A stretch of DNA of 64,000 nucleotides from RDYZ01 sp964518905 (GTDB lineage: Bacteria; Cyanobacteriota; Cyanobacteriia; Cyanobacteriales; Geitlerinemataceae), in the NCBI GenBank assembly GCA_964518905.1, contig CAZFJL010000012.1, positions 22,544-86,543 of the forward strand, written 5' to 3'. Positions within the stretch are counted from its first letter, which is position 1. Every line of letters begins with the position of its first letter. Position numbers and translations under genes: made by a program. The notes beneath the pieces are model-generated. The model searched no databases, had not been told where the DNA came from, and saw nothing but the letters and a program-made list of their open reading frames with translations. Positions 42,856 through 51,843 of this stretch are shown here, one piece after another.

Positions 42856-44148
42856 CTAACCGACGAAATAGTTACGAGTTCCCTTCGCCTCCAGCGCCTC
42901 GCCCAAACGTCGCAGCGCATGAACATAGGCCGCCGTACGCATCGGAATCTTTAGATCCGACGCCACCTGCCAGATTTTGTCCGTTTCCTCGATCGTGTTG
43001 CGTTTGAGGCGACGATCGACATCCTCCAGCGACCAGTACAGCCCGCCACGATTTTGTAGCCACTCGAAATAGCTGACCGTAACACCGCCCGCATTGACGA
43101 GAATATCCGGCACAACGAGAATACCCAGCGCATTCAAGATATGGTCAGCGGCAGACGACACCGGCCCATTCGCCACCTCGAAAATATACTTCGCCCGCAC
43201 GCGATCGGCATTCGCCTCAACGATTTGATTTTCCAGCGCCGCCGGGATCAAAATATCCACGTCCAGCTCTAGCAGTTCTTCATTCGTAATCGATGTTTGA
43301 CCGTTGGTGATGTTGCATACCGTTCCCTTGCAATACACCGCTTCGATGTGATGATGCAGCGCCCGGAACTTCTGCACGCTCGGAATATCCAACCCTTTCG
43401 GGTCATAGATTCCGCCCTTGGAATCACTCACCGCTACCACGCGATAGCCCGCATCAAACAACAACCGCGCCAGATAGCTGCCCGCATTGCCAAAGCCCTG
43501 GATCGCGACGGTGGTTTCGTGGCGGTTGAGATCGAGCTTGGGGATGAGGGTTTCGATCGTGTAAAACGCGCCCGTGGCTGTGGCGGTATCGCGTCCGAGG
43601 CTGCCCCCGAGCGCGATCGGCTTACCCGTCACCACATCCGGGCAAAGCTGACGGCGAATGATGCTGTACTGATCCATCATCCAGCCCATAATCGTCGGCG
43701 TGGTGTACACATCCGGCGCGGGAATATCGACGTTCGGGCCAATAAAATCGGCGATCGCGTCAATATAAGCACGACTCAAGCGTTCAAGTTCGAGCTTCGA
43801 GAGCGCCTTCGGATCAACCGTAATCCCCCCTTTCGCGCCGCCAAACGGAATATTGAGCGCCGCACACTTAAACGTCATCCAAAACGCCAGCGACTGCACT
43901 TCATCGAGGTTGACGCCGGGATGAAACCGTATGCCGCCTTTGGTCGGCCCCCGCGTATCGTCGTAGCGCACACGGTAGCCTTGAAACACCTGCAAACTGC
44001 CGTCATCCATCCGCACAGGAATCGACACCGTCAAACTGGCTTTCGGAAATTTCAGCCGCTCGATCGCATCGGCGGATATTGAGACATGCTTCAGCGCATC
44101 ATCGAGGCGCGTCATCGCGTCAGCAAACAGCGTATTGGTGACAGTCAT
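42856..44148 (-). CDS. gdhA: Glu/Leu/Phe/Val dehydrogenase family, glutamate dehydrogenase
   Basis: 430 residues, standard length for hexameric GDH. Conserved motifs: dimerisation/substrate domain GPTKGGIRFHPGVNLDEVQS, catalytic lysine region KCAALNIPFGGAKGGITVDP, and coenzyme domain VAIQGFGNAGSYLARLLFDA with the Gxgxx nucleotide motif. The residue after the second beta strand is VSDSKGG. The protein interconverts glutamate with 2-oxoglutarate and ammonia, a supplement to the GS-GOGAT cycle. It is alone, with a long AT-rich upstream region of 453 bases that may hold regulatory sites. Confidence 0.95.
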   Translation of the reverse strand: MTVTNTLFADAMTRLDDALKHVSISADAIERLKFPKASLTVSIPVRMDDGSLQVFQGYRVRYDDTRGPTKGGIRFHPGVNLDEVQSLAFWMTFKCAALNIPFGGAKGGITVDPKALSKLELERLSRAYIDAIADFIGPNVDIPAPDVYTTPTIMGWMMDQYSIIRRQLCPDVVTGKPIALGGSLGRDTATATGAFYTIETLIPKLDLNRHETTVAIQGFGNAGSYLARLLFDAGYRVVAVSDSKGGIYDPKGLDIPSVQKFRALHHHIEAVYCKGTVCNITNGQTSITNEELLELDVDILIPAALENQIVEANADRVRAKYIFEVANGPVSSAADHILNALGILVVPDILVNAGGVTVSYFEWLQNRGGLYWSLEDVDRRLKRNTIEETDKIWQVASDLKIPMRTAAYVHALRRLGEALEAKGTRNYFVG

Positions 44149-44601
44149 AACACTAGAAGCCTCTCAAATTAGATTCGAGGAAAAACATTCATCTCACGGT
44201 TCGATCCTCAACGGACGGCACTCATTGAATGACTCTATTACCGCAATGTAACGCGGCTAAATTCAAAATCAATAGCACCATCAAATGAATTGAAATGACC
44301 TAAGTAATGACTCAAAAAGAACCGTCATAAAACCAAACGATTACGATTAGTTTGCAATGAAATTCGGCTCTTTTTGCTTTAAGTATAAAAACTCATTCAA
44401 GAATGATTTGAAATCTAGAAAGAGTGTATATCGTCAAAGCCCAGTGTCGATGCTTAGGGGTTTATGGGTGAGACGTTTGTCCCCTATCTTTATTTTCTCA
44501 TGTTCGACTTCTAAAAATATTAAGAAAAATGGGGATCGCTGCGGGGATCGTTTCGGGGATCACGACGGGGATCGATCGCTTCGGAAGTGGTTCGGGATTG
44601 T
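44149..44601. other. AT-rich intergenic region upstream of gdhA
   Basis: 453 bases. It is notably AT-rich compared with the surrounding genes, with AAATGAATTGAAATGACC and TAAGAAAAATGGGGATCG. Near 44531-44579 there is a run of GGGGATC(G/A) units spaced about ten to fifteen bases. A plus-strand frame at 44357-44605 exists, but the product (CGDRFGDHDGDRSLRK at its end) is low-complexity and has no ribosome-binding site, so I do not call it a gene. Confidence 0.5.
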
Positions 44602-44982
44602 TTAGGACGGGATCTGAGATAACTCGATCGTGTTGCCGTCGGGGTCGCGAACAAAGAGAGCCGAACGACCCGAAGCACTAGCCTGATAGATGATCCCCTT
44701 CGTGTCGAGTGTGCGACGCATGGAAGCGAGATCGGCGATCGACAAGGCTAGGTGAGGCGATCGTCCCCATTTGTCGGAGCTGGCGATCGCGGCCTGAAAG
44801 TCGGGGTCAAGAATCAGATGAAGCTGGGCATTTCCCAGGTCATACCAAAGACCGGGAAATGTTAGCGGGCGATCCGTAATTTCGCGTAGACCGATAATAT
44901 CTCTATAAAAAGAACGAGCATCCTCTAGATTCCGAACACAGAATGTTGTATGGAGATGAGAGAAATTTTGGTTGTTATTCAT
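44602..44982 (-). CDS. VOC-family (glyoxalase/bleomycin resistance/dioxygenase) protein
   Basis: 126 residues with the paired beta-alpha-beta-beta-beta module: LHTTFCVRNLEDARSFYRDI, IGLREITDRP, LWYDLGNAQLHLILDP, then LALSIADLASMRRTLDTKGI and FVRDPDGNTIELSQ. The metal ligands are His at the start, the conserved Glu in IELSQ, and His in LHLI. It is a vicinal oxygen chelate enzyme of unknown specificity. The weakly charged motif FVRDPDGNTIEL is widely conserved in the lactoylglutathione lyase-like group. Isolated gene. Confidence 0.9.
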   Translation of the reverse strand: MNNNQNFSHLHTTFCVRNLEDARSFYRDIIGLREITDRPLTFPGLWYDLGNAQLHLILDPDFQAAIASSDKWGRSPHLALSIADLASMRRTLDTKGIIYQASASGRSALFVRDPDGNTIELSQIPS

Positions 44983-45163
44983 TTAGATTTGTCTAGCATA
45001 CAACTCTTCGATTTCGACACCTTTTAGTCAAAAAACAGTGTGAGATACAGAAGAGTAGCGTGTTTGAAGCTGGGATATATTTTAATTGAGGTCAAGGCAA
45101 TCGTGAGTGTGTGCGGAGAATCTAAGTTGCTCAAGTCAAACATGGGATGAATTACGGAGAGTG

Positions 45164-45204
45164 AGACCTTGGAGCCTTGGAGGTTCCCAAAACCTCAAAG
45201 GTCT
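45164..45204. repeat. Short palindrome, family D (copy 2)
   Basis: AGACCTTGGAGCCTTGGAGG opposite CCTCAAAGGTCT; related to 13797-13829. It is eleven bases beyond the PfkB kinase 3' end and could act as a terminator or transcript end structure. Confidence 0.6.
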
Positions 45205-45215
45205 GACGTGATTGT

Positions 45216-46259
45216 TTACGAATTTAATGATTCTAAAAGCGTTGCGAGCGCCGTTTTAAGCTCGGCCTGCGAGGTCGTCGCTGTCCCAAAGTGACGCACC
45301 ACTAAGCTCGCCGCCAGATTGCCCAAAACGATCGCCTCCCACAGTGTTGCCCCGCTACACATCGCCAGGGTCAGCGTCGCCGCCACCGTATCACCCGCGC
45401 CGGTCACATCGAAGACATCGGTACGGTTAAAGGCTGGGATATGGTGGACATCGCCGCCACGATCGAACAGCGTCATGCCGTCGTCACCGCGCGTAATCAG
45501 CACATGCTGCGCCCCCGTCAGCGCCAGCAGCGCCTCGCCCGCCTGTTGCAGGCTGGCGGCATCGACGATCGCGATCCCGGAGGCCAGTTCTGCCTCGGGA
45601 AGGTTGGGCGTAAAGATGGTCGCGCCCTGGTAGCGATCGAGTCCCGCTTGGGCATCGATGATCGTCCGCGTGTGAGTCAGTGCCGCCGCGATGATCGCCG
45701 CGCTAAAAACTCCGTCGCCATAATCCGAACACACCACCGCCTGAGCGCTCGCAGCTCGATCGGCAATAAACTCCGCCAGCTTTTGGCTCACGGCGTCCGG
45801 CGGTGGGGCATCCGATTTGCGATCGACCCGTACCATTTGCTGGGTGACCGACTGCCGCGCATGGCCGGAAATTCGCGTTTTCGTCACCGTGGGTCGATCG
45901 CGATCGACCACAATCCCCGCCGTATCAATCCCCGCCGCCTGGAAAATACTCCGCAGCGCCTCGCCCTGAATATCCGCCCCAATAATTCCCGCGACGGTCA
46001 CCTGTGCGCCCAATTTCGCCAGGTTGTACACCGCATTAGCACCGCCGCCGGGAATTTGACGGGTGCTTTCGTGGCGCAGGATCACAACCGGTGCTTCGCG
46101 AGAAATGCGCTCGACTTCCCCGGTGAGAAATTCATCGAGGGTGAGATCTCCGACGACGAGCACGCGGGCTTCGGAGAACCGATCAATCAGGGTGTTGAGC
46201 TGGGGTTGGGCGTCGTTAAGGCGATCAAGAAAGATGCGATCGAGCGTGTCTTGAGGCAT
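45216..46259 (-). CDS. PfkB-family sugar kinase (D-glycero-beta-D-manno-heptose-7-phosphate kinase-like, HldE N-domain type)
   Basis: 347 residues. The ribokinase fold is clear: VVGDLTLDEFLTGEVERISR, PGGGANAVYNLAKLGAQVTV, the catalytic DVTGAGDTVAATLTLAMC near the C-terminus (base Asp in GAGD), and TPNLPEAE. The N-terminal motif LDEFLTGEVERISREAPVVI is that of RfaE domain I/HldE-type kinases, which phosphorylate heptose-7-phosphate for lipopolysaccharide. There is no second (nucleotidyltransferase) domain, so it is a stand-alone kinase. Cyanobacterial relatives are sometimes annotated as bifunctional or ADP-heptose synthase kinases; the exact sugar here is inferred. Isolated gene. Confidence 0.85.
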   Translation of the reverse strand: MPQDTLDRIFLDRLNDAQPQLNTLIDRFSEARVLVVGDLTLDEFLTGEVERISREAPVVILRHESTRQIPGGGANAVYNLAKLGAQVTVAGIIGADIQGEALRSIFQAAGIDTAGIVVDRDRPTVTKTRISGHARQSVTQQMVRVDRKSDAPPPDAVSQKLAEFIADRAASAQAVVCSDYGDGVFSAAIIAAALTHTRTIIDAQAGLDRYQGATIFTPNLPEAELASGIAIVDAASLQQAGEALLALTGAQHVLITRGDDGMTLFDRGGDVHHIPAFNRTDVFDVTGAGDTVAATLTLAMCSGATLWEAIVLGNLAASLVVRHFGTATTSQAELKTALATLLESLNS

Positions 46260-46482
46260 GGTCGGGCGGAAGTTTTGGGGTGAGGGGTGTTCGCAATAGC
46301 GGTCTGATTATAGGGGGCGCAGTCCGCGATCGAGCCGGATCTAAGCTTGTTCGGATGTACGCAAGATCGGCAGGATTTTCGCAAGGGGTGAGAAGTCCTA
46401 ATGGATTCGATGTCCTGTCTAAAAAAGATTGGACAAACCCTTGGCATTTTTCCAGATGCGATGCTATAGTTGATTTCGCCTC

Positions 46483-46556
46483 GGACGCATAGCTCAGTTG
46501 GTTAGAGCACCACGTTGACATCGTGGGGGTCACTGGTTCGAGTCCAGTTGTGTCCA
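46483..46556 (+). tRNA. tRNA-Val (GAC anticodon)
   Basis: A complete cloverleaf: acceptor stem GGACGCA paired with TGTGTCC, D-arm GCTC AGTTGGTTA GAGC, anticodon arm CCACG TTGACAT CGTGG with anticodon GAC, T-arm ACTGG TTCGAGT CCAGT. Discriminator A at 46556. CCA is not encoded. The sequence TTTAGTTTTTTCT follows and may end the transcript. Reads valine GUC/GUU codons. Confidence 0.97.
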
Positions 46557-46748
46557 TTTAGTTTTTTCTCCGCATAGATTGCATGTCTTCGTCGGTCGTG
46601 TCTGGCCGCGATCGCCCGAGACGGTCTCCGGTCATGGCTTGGCAAGATGGTAGCCATCTTCAAGATTTGTATCGGAACCAAGTCCGGATTGTGGCGCTTG
46701 AGAACTGGAAGTGATCTAGTGTGCATCACTGTCTTTTATGTGCAGATT

Positions 46749-48797
46749 ATGGCCGATCGTCACATTTCCTCGATCGCTTCACGTTACCCAAATCTACGGG
46801 TGGCCATCGGACGGTTTGGCTATTGGAATTTCAAGCTAAGGACGGCGTTGGTCGTGCCGCTGCTGCTGCAAATTGTGGGGACGGTGTCGCTGGTGGGGTG
46901 GCTATCGTTTCGGAGCGGTGAGCGATCGGTCAGCAATTTGGCCGCGCGGCTCCATGTGGAAGTTGCCGAACGTACCCGCGAGCGTATCCGCACCTATATT
47001 GAAGTACCTCAGCTCGTTAATCGGGTCAATGTCAACGCGATTAAGTTGGGTTTGCTGGATTTTGACCAGATTGGCGCGGCACAAAATTATTTTTGGCAGC
47101 AAGCCCAAACCTATACCTCGATCGGCTATGTCGGCTTTGCCAACACCGAGGCTCAATCCCTGCGCGTGGGGTGGGTTAACCGTCTCGACCCAAGCGATCA
47201 GCCCCAAATCGCCGAGCAACTGACGCCGGGGGGGGGTGGCCTGGAATTTTACAATCTGGACGTTAACGGACAGCGGGGCGATCGCGTCCGCACCGTTCCC
47301 AACTATGACGTCCGCCAACGTCCGTTTTACCAGGTCGGCGATATTGCCAAACAGCCGACCTGGAGCGCGGTTTACTCCAACTACAGCTATCCCAAGCTGT
47401 TGCAAATGAATGCCACCTCGCCGTACTACGACGAGTCAGGGCAGCTCCAAGGCATCTTGACCTGCCAGATTGGGCTAAATCAGATCGGTGAGTTTTTGCA
47501 AACCCTGCGATCGCTCCAGTCGGGTCAGATTTACATCCTCGAACGCGATGGCTACCTGGTCGCCAGCTCGATTCGATACCAGCCATTGCTCTATTCCGGG
47601 CAAGAATCTCAGGTGCGGCTCAAGGCCACCGATGAAAAAAATGATCCCTTGCTGCGATCGAGCGCGACGTTCCTACTCGATCGCTTTGCGGACTTCAGCC
47701 ACATCGTCGATCCGATCCAGCTCGACTTTAAAGCCGACGGCCAGCAAAACTTCCTCTACGTTTCGCCGTTTCAAGATGACTACGGCCTGGATTGGCTAAT
47801 CGTGATCGTGGTTCCCAAGGCGGATTTCATGGCCGAAATCCAAACCAATACCCGCAATACCGCTCTGCTTTGCTTGGTTGCGCTGTTGCTGGCCATGAGT
47901 TCCTGTTGGATGTTTTCCCGCTGGATTACCGATCCCGTGTTGCGCGTGGTTAGTGCGTCTCAAGCTATGGCGGGCGGACAACTTGAACAGTCCATTCCGC
48001 CGAGTCGCCTGATCGAGGTCAACACGCTCTCCAATTCGTTTAACTGGATGTCCACGGCGCTGAAACGATCGTTTGATGAACTCGAAGACCGGGTCGAGCA
48101 ACGGACGGCGGAGCTGAATACGGAAAAAGAGCGATCGAATATGCTGCTGCGTAACGTCTTGCCCGCGACGATCGTCGATCGCCTCACCCAGGAGCAAGAT
48201 CAGGGAAACGATAAATATTTTGCGGAATACTTCGATGAAGCGACGGTTTTATTCGCGGATCTGGTCGGGTTTACGCCGCTGGCCGCGAAACTGGAGGCGA
48301 TCGAACTAGTGAGCTTGCTCGATCGCATTTTTTCGGAGTTTGATCGCTTTACGGAGGAATACGGCCTCGAAAAGATTAAGACGATCGGTGATGCTTACAT
48401 GGTGGCGAGCGGTATTCCGGCTCCGAATGCCAATCGGGTCGATGCGATCGCCGATATGGCGCTGGCGATGCAGGCGTATATGGATGAGTTCGAGGCGATT
48501 CGCGGCCAACCGCTCCAGGTGCGGATCGGGATGAATTCCGGCCCCGCGATCGCGGGCGTCATCGGCACGAAAAAGTTTATCTACGACATTTGGGGCGATG
48601 CGGTCAATCTAGCGTCCCGGCTCGAATCTCACGGCATACCGGGGCGCATTCAGGTGTCGCAGAGTGTTTACAACCGACTCAAAGCCAGCTATCAGCTCGA
48701 AAAGCGCGGCAACATCGAAGTCAAAGGTCGCGGGATCACGACGACCTATTGGCTGATTGGGAAACTCGATTCTGCGCCCTCAACAAAAGTTGAGTAG
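46749..48797 (+). CDS. Class III adenylate/guanylate cyclase with extracytoplasmic sensor and HAMP domain
   Basis: 682 residues from ATG 46749. The frame is open further upstream, to 46647, but without family support. N-terminal membrane segment (~34-55), an extracytoplasmic sensor of Cache type (~60-370, with SIGYVGFANTEAQSL and PFQDDYGLDWLIVIV), second membrane segment (~385-405, TALLCLVALLLAMSSCWMFS), HAMP domain (RWITDPVLRVVSASQAMAGG), a short coiled coil (DELEDRVEQRTAELNTEKER), and the cyclase domain (~460-670): VLFADLVGFTPLA, KIKTIGDAYMVASGIP, FIYDIWGDAVNLASRLE. The lysine (EKIKTIGD) and the aspartate of YDIWGDAVN specify ATP, so adenylate cyclase is favoured. cAMP could feed SbtB, which binds it. 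The stop codon is the TAG of repeat family A. Confidence 0.93.
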   Translation: MADRHISSIASRYPNLRVAIGRFGYWNFKLRTALVVPLLLQIVGTVSLVGWLSFRSGERSVSNLAARLHVEVAERTRERIRTYIEVPQLVNRVNVNAIKLGLLDFDQIGAAQNYFWQQAQTYTSIGYVGFANTEAQSLRVGWVNRLDPSDQPQIAEQLTPGGGGLEFYNLDVNGQRGDRVRTVPNYDVRQRPFYQVGDIAKQPTWSAVYSNYSYPKLLQMNATSPYYDESGQLQGILTCQIGLNQIGEFLQTLRSLQSGQIYILERDGYLVASSIRYQPLLYSGQESQVRLKATDEKNDPLLRSSATFLLDRFADFSHIVDPIQLDFKADGQQNFLYVSPFQDDYGLDWLIVIVVPKADFMAEIQTNTRNTALLCLVALLLAMSSCWMFSRWITDPVLRVVSASQAMAGGQLEQSIPPSRLIEVNTLSNSFNWMSTALKRSFDELEDRVEQRTAELNTEKERSNMLLRNVLPATIVDRLTQEQDQGNDKYFAEYFDEATVLFADLVGFTPLAAKLEAIELVSLLDRIFSEFDRFTEEYGLEKIKTIGDAYMVASGIPAPNANRVDAIADMALAMQAYMDEFEAIRGQPLQVRIGMNSGPAIAGVIGTKKFIYDIWGDAVNLASRLESHGIPGRIQVSQSVYNRLKASYQLEKRGNIEVKGRGITTTYWLIGKLDSAPSTKVE

Positions 48798-48886
48798 GGT
48801 GGGCATCGCCCACCATCACGGAAATTCGCCCGCAGATTGTCGATACCTTGCCACACATTGATCGTGGTGGGCAGTGCACACCCTAC
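48794..48886. repeat. Repeat family A (copy 5), supplies the cyclase stop codon
   Basis: GTAGGGTGGGCATCGCCCAC to GGTGGGCAGTGCACACCCTAC with a longer spacer (93 bases in total). The cyclase reading frame ends at 48795-48797 on the TAG of the repeat's first GTAGGG. Confidence 0.88.
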
Positions 48887-48895
48887 AACTACAAC

Positions 48896-50239
48896 TTAGG
48901 CGTTACTGCTAGACGACGAAGCAACCATCACCGGAGCAAGATGAGTCTCGGTTTGCGCGGAATGATGGTGATTGTCCGTAATCAACGACGTGACCATCAT
49001 TGACGCATAGACATTCACCAACGCCCGCAGGGGATTGACCAACGGATCGATCGCCACAAAAATCAGCAACACCGCCTCCACCGGCAGCCCCAGCGGACGA
49101 CACACCACCTCAATACACGACAGCGTCGCAATGCCGACCAACCCCAGCGACGACAGCGACGCCAAAATACAGCCCAGCAACACCGTTAGAAACGTACTAA
49201 TGCCAAATGGTTCTTGGTAGACATTCAGCACAAACATCGTCGCCAGGACGAAATACACCGACGTTCCGTAGCGAAACGTGATCAGATTAATCGGCAATAG
49301 CGAATTCACCTTTTCTTCGTTAAATCCGAGTTCCTTCATCATCGTCAGCGCCGACGGCAAACAGGCAAAGCTATTCGAGGTGGTCACGGCCAGCACGGAG
49401 GTTTCTTTCATGCTGCTTAACAGACGCTTGAGGTTCGGACGTTTGGCCCGAAACCAGATGATCGTCACACTCAGCAGATAGGCGATCGCAAAGCAAAGAT
49501 TCGCCAACAGCACGAACTTGAGCATGAGCTGAATTGTGTTCATCCCGGTCGAGGCGACCCGCTCACCGATCAAACCCAGCAACGCAAAGGGCAGAAAGGC
49601 CAAGGACGACTTAACGATATTGTTAAACGTCTGAAATACAAGATCGAGTACGGAAATAAAATGCTTCTGGACGTTGCTTTTGGGCAGCAGGCTAAGAGCA
49701 AGACCAAAGACGATCGAAAAGGTCAGAACTTCGAGGGTTTGGCCTTCGGATAGGGACGAAAAAATATTGTCGCTAATCAGGTTATTGAGCAATGCGCCCA
49801 AGCCGAGATTGGCGGTGTCATTTGGGGGAGGGGCTTCAAAGATAAAGAGCTGATAGTCAATGCCGGTTTTGTTGACCTCGGCGCCGAGGGAGGCGAGGGT
49901 TGTCGGATCAATTTCACCGCTTTGGGACGCCAAGCCAACCCCGATCGCCACCAGATTGCAGAAAATAAACCCGGCAAAGACAGCGAACAGTAGCCGCACA
50001 ATGATCGAGCCGGAGTCTTTTTCACCCAGCAGGCGATAGGTTCCGACGACGATCGCCGAGAGCATGATCGGCAAGGCGCACAGTTTGAGAAACGAGAGAT
50101 AGGCATTGCCCACCCAGGCCAGGGGCGGAACCAGGATCGGGAGCATCGCGCCGATGACCCCGCCCAGCACAATTCCGAGCAAAATGGCGAGGGGAGATTT
50201 GAGCAGTGCGATCCATTTCGTTGCTTTTGACTTAGGCAT
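48896..50239 (-). CDS. Dicarboxylate/amino acid:cation symporter (DAACS family)
   Basis: 447 residues from ATG 50239 (MPKSKATKWIALLKSPLAIL). The frame reads on through to 50356 but crosses into a repeat-adjacent region. The SLC1-type pattern is clear: about eight membrane segments plus re-entrant loops, NAYLSFLKLCALPIMLSAIV near the start, VLAVTTSNSFACLPSALTMM (hairpin loop 1/substrate loop with serine-rich motif), FRYGTSVYFVLATMFV and IDPLVNPLRALVNVYASMM (hairpin loop 2 region). It imports acidic amino acids or C4-dicarboxylates with sodium or protons. It lies downstream of a periplasmic solute-binding protein gene on the same strand, an unusual pairing. Confidence 0.9.
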   Translation of the reverse strand: MPKSKATKWIALLKSPLAILLGIVLGGVIGAMLPILVPPLAWVGNAYLSFLKLCALPIMLSAIVVGTYRLLGEKDSGSIIVRLLFAVFAGFIFCNLVAIGVGLASQSGEIDPTTLASLGAEVNKTGIDYQLFIFEAPPPNDTANLGLGALLNNLISDNIFSSLSEGQTLEVLTFSIVFGLALSLLPKSNVQKHFISVLDLVFQTFNNIVKSSLAFLPFALLGLIGERVASTGMNTIQLMLKFVLLANLCFAIAYLLSVTIIWFRAKRPNLKRLLSSMKETSVLAVTTSNSFACLPSALTMMKELGFNEEKVNSLLPINLITFRYGTSVYFVLATMFVLNVYQEPFGISTFLTVLLGCILASLSSLGLVGIATLSCIEVVCRPLGLPVEAVLLIFVAIDPLVNPLRALVNVYASMMVTSLITDNHHHSAQTETHLAPVMVASSSSSNA

Positions 50240-50343
50240 GGGCGAGGGTCTCGGTGTGGCGTGAATTGGAGGGGTTCGTCGGTGCGGTGAGGCGGTGAAG
50301 GTCGATCGATGAGAGTTTTGTAGTTTTGTGGTTTTGTAGTTTT

Positions 50344-50415
50344 GTAGGGTGGACATTGCCCACCATCACGGATACTGATGCGCGGGCTGATCGTGGTGGG
50401 CTGTGCGCCCCCTAC
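50344..50415. repeat. Repeat family A (copy 6)
   Basis: GTAGGGTGGACATTGCCCAC to GTGGGCTGTGCGCCCCCTAC, with the common spacer text CATCACGGATACTGATGCGC GGGCTGATC. It separates the symporter gene from the binding-protein gene upstream. Just left of it is a TTTTGTAGTTTTGTGG-type low-complexity stretch (50318-50348). Confidence 0.88.
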
Positions 50416-50485
50416 TGGCGCGATTTCTCACATCGTTCTGAGAGCTGGAACGGCGAAGGCTCGTTCAGCCGTCGGACTTGCGTTG

Positions 50486-51481
50486 CTATTCTTGTGATTC
50501 TTTGGACTCTAGTGCTTCCGAAATTTTGGTGAGGACGGTGTCGGCTTCGACGGGGCGGGCGTAATTGTCGATGTAGAGGTTGGCGACTTCCTTGAGCAGG
50601 GTATTGTCCTGGGCGATCGCGATGCCCTTACCATCGTCTGAGTCTGCGACGAGGATGCTTTTAAGCTGAAAGGCGAGTTCGGGATTGTTCAGGACGATCG
50701 ATCGCACTTCGACTTCATCACGAAACGCGGCCAGGGCTTGACGATCGAGCACGGCTTGTACCACCTCATCCCAGGTGGAATATTCCAGGATCTTGGCCTT
50801 GGGAAACAGTTGGTGGGCAAAGGAGACGTAGGATGTCCCGCCTAGCACTGCAATCCCGTCGGTAAGCTCGCGATCGAAGACTTGATCGGGCGTCAGGTCT
50901 TTGGCTTCGTACTGCACGAGCGATCGCTGATTCACCAGGAGCGACTGGCGAAATTTTAAGTAAGGCTGGGTAAAGGTCACCTTCATGCCACGCTTCGGGG
51001 TGCGGGATAGTTTGGCAATGCCGCAGTCCACTTCACCGGCAGCGATCGCGGCAATGACCGCATCATGATTGTCGTAGTCGCGCACATATTCCACCTCGAC
51101 CCCGAGAACATCGGCGAGACCGATCGCAAACTCGGGGTCAATGCCTTCGAGTTGTGACCCCGTTTGCGCCTTGGCATAAAACGGAAAGTTATCGTTTTTC
51201 GGCATCCCAACCCGCAGGACACCGCGATCGATAATCGTCTGAATGTCGGGGATTTCCGAAGTGTCAGCGCTGGCGTCGTCTACAGCAATCGGCTCGCCCC
51301 ACTCGTTGTACAGCGCATCGAGATCCTGAGCGATCGCCGCAGAGTTAAAGCCAACGATCGACACCAGCACAACGCAGAGCAACAGACAGAGTGTGGTCAG
51401 GATGGATCGTAAGCTTTGCCAGCGGTGAATTCTAAATGCGCGGGCGACCGGGCGATCGGGTTTATACGGCATGGTATGCAT
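50486..51481 (-). CDS. Transporter solute-binding protein (bacterial extracellular family 3)
   Basis: 331 residues. The N-terminus holds a basic region, a hydrophobic stretch (LTTLCLLLCVVLVSIVGFNS) and an AxA-type cleavage site (SAAIAQD), so it is exported to the periplasm. Amino acids ~80-300 are the type 3 periplasmic-binding fold: RGVLRVGMPKNDNFPFYAKA, EGIDPEFAIGLADVLGVEVE, GEVDCGIAKLSRTPKRGMKV, TFTQPYLKFRQSLLVN, IAVLGGTSYVSFAHQLFP, ALAAFRDEVEVRSIVLNNPE. It probably binds amino acids. No ABC permease or ATPase is adjacent; instead the next gene on the strand is a DAACS symporter. The start may be the second ATG (three codons later). Confidence 0.9.
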   Translation of the reverse strand: MHTMPYKPDRPVARAFRIHRWQSLRSILTTLCLLLCVVLVSIVGFNSAAIAQDLDALYNEWGEPIAVDDASADTSEIPDIQTIIDRGVLRVGMPKNDNFPFYAKAQTGSQLEGIDPEFAIGLADVLGVEVEYVRDYDNHDAVIAAIAAGEVDCGIAKLSRTPKRGMKVTFTQPYLKFRQSLLVNQRSLVQYEAKDLTPDQVFDRELTDGIAVLGGTSYVSFAHQLFPKAKILEYSTWDEVVQAVLDRQALAAFRDEVEVRSIVLNNPELAFQLKSILVADSDDGKGIAIAQDNTLLKEVANLYIDNYARPVEADTVLTKISEALESKESQE

Positions 51482-51843
51482 GACACTTGAAATTAGGGTT
51501 CATCGTCTTCGTCACACACTTTCGTCACGCGATCGCCTCACGCGATCAGCGGACAACATTGGCGGGCAATATTGACAGGCAACATTGGCGGACAAAAACT
51601 TCGGTTTCCTCAAGTGTTCAGAGTTAACCGGCTTGTGTCCGCAAAGAATTGAAATTTGACCGCGTGTATTTGCGTGCATTTAACGGTGTGTAATCGTGCT
51701 GTGGCTCGATCGCTTGGCGATGATGCTTTAACGACCGAACTCAAATTTCTCAAATTGCCCGAATTTCCCGAATTGCCCGAATTGACCGAATTGCCCGTCA
51801 CGATCGCCATAATCGCGATCGCCGGTTGCTTGGGTGTAGACGA
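51482..51843. other. Intergenic region with imperfect tandem repeats
   Basis: 362 bases. 51551-51594 has three imperfect copies of a 14-base unit (GGCAACATTGGCGG-like). 51751-51797 has five imperfect copies of the 9-base unit GAATTGCCC (or AATTGACCG). A short minus-strand frame over the latter (residues NSGNSGNSGN) is repeat translation, not a gene. It follows the 3' end of the minus-strand gene at 51844-52458 and precedes the start of the binding-protein gene. Confidence 0.6.

Noticed and set aside
44357..44605. Plus-strand frame of 82 codons
   Set aside because: AT-rich intergenic sequence with no ribosome-binding site; the end is repeated GGGGATC units and overlaps the VOC gene's stop.
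46225..46557. Minus-strand frame starting MDTTGLEPVTPTMS, antisense to the tRNA gene
   Set aside because: This is the well-known artefactual translation of the reverse strand of a tRNA gene; the tRNA cloverleaf explains the sequence fully.
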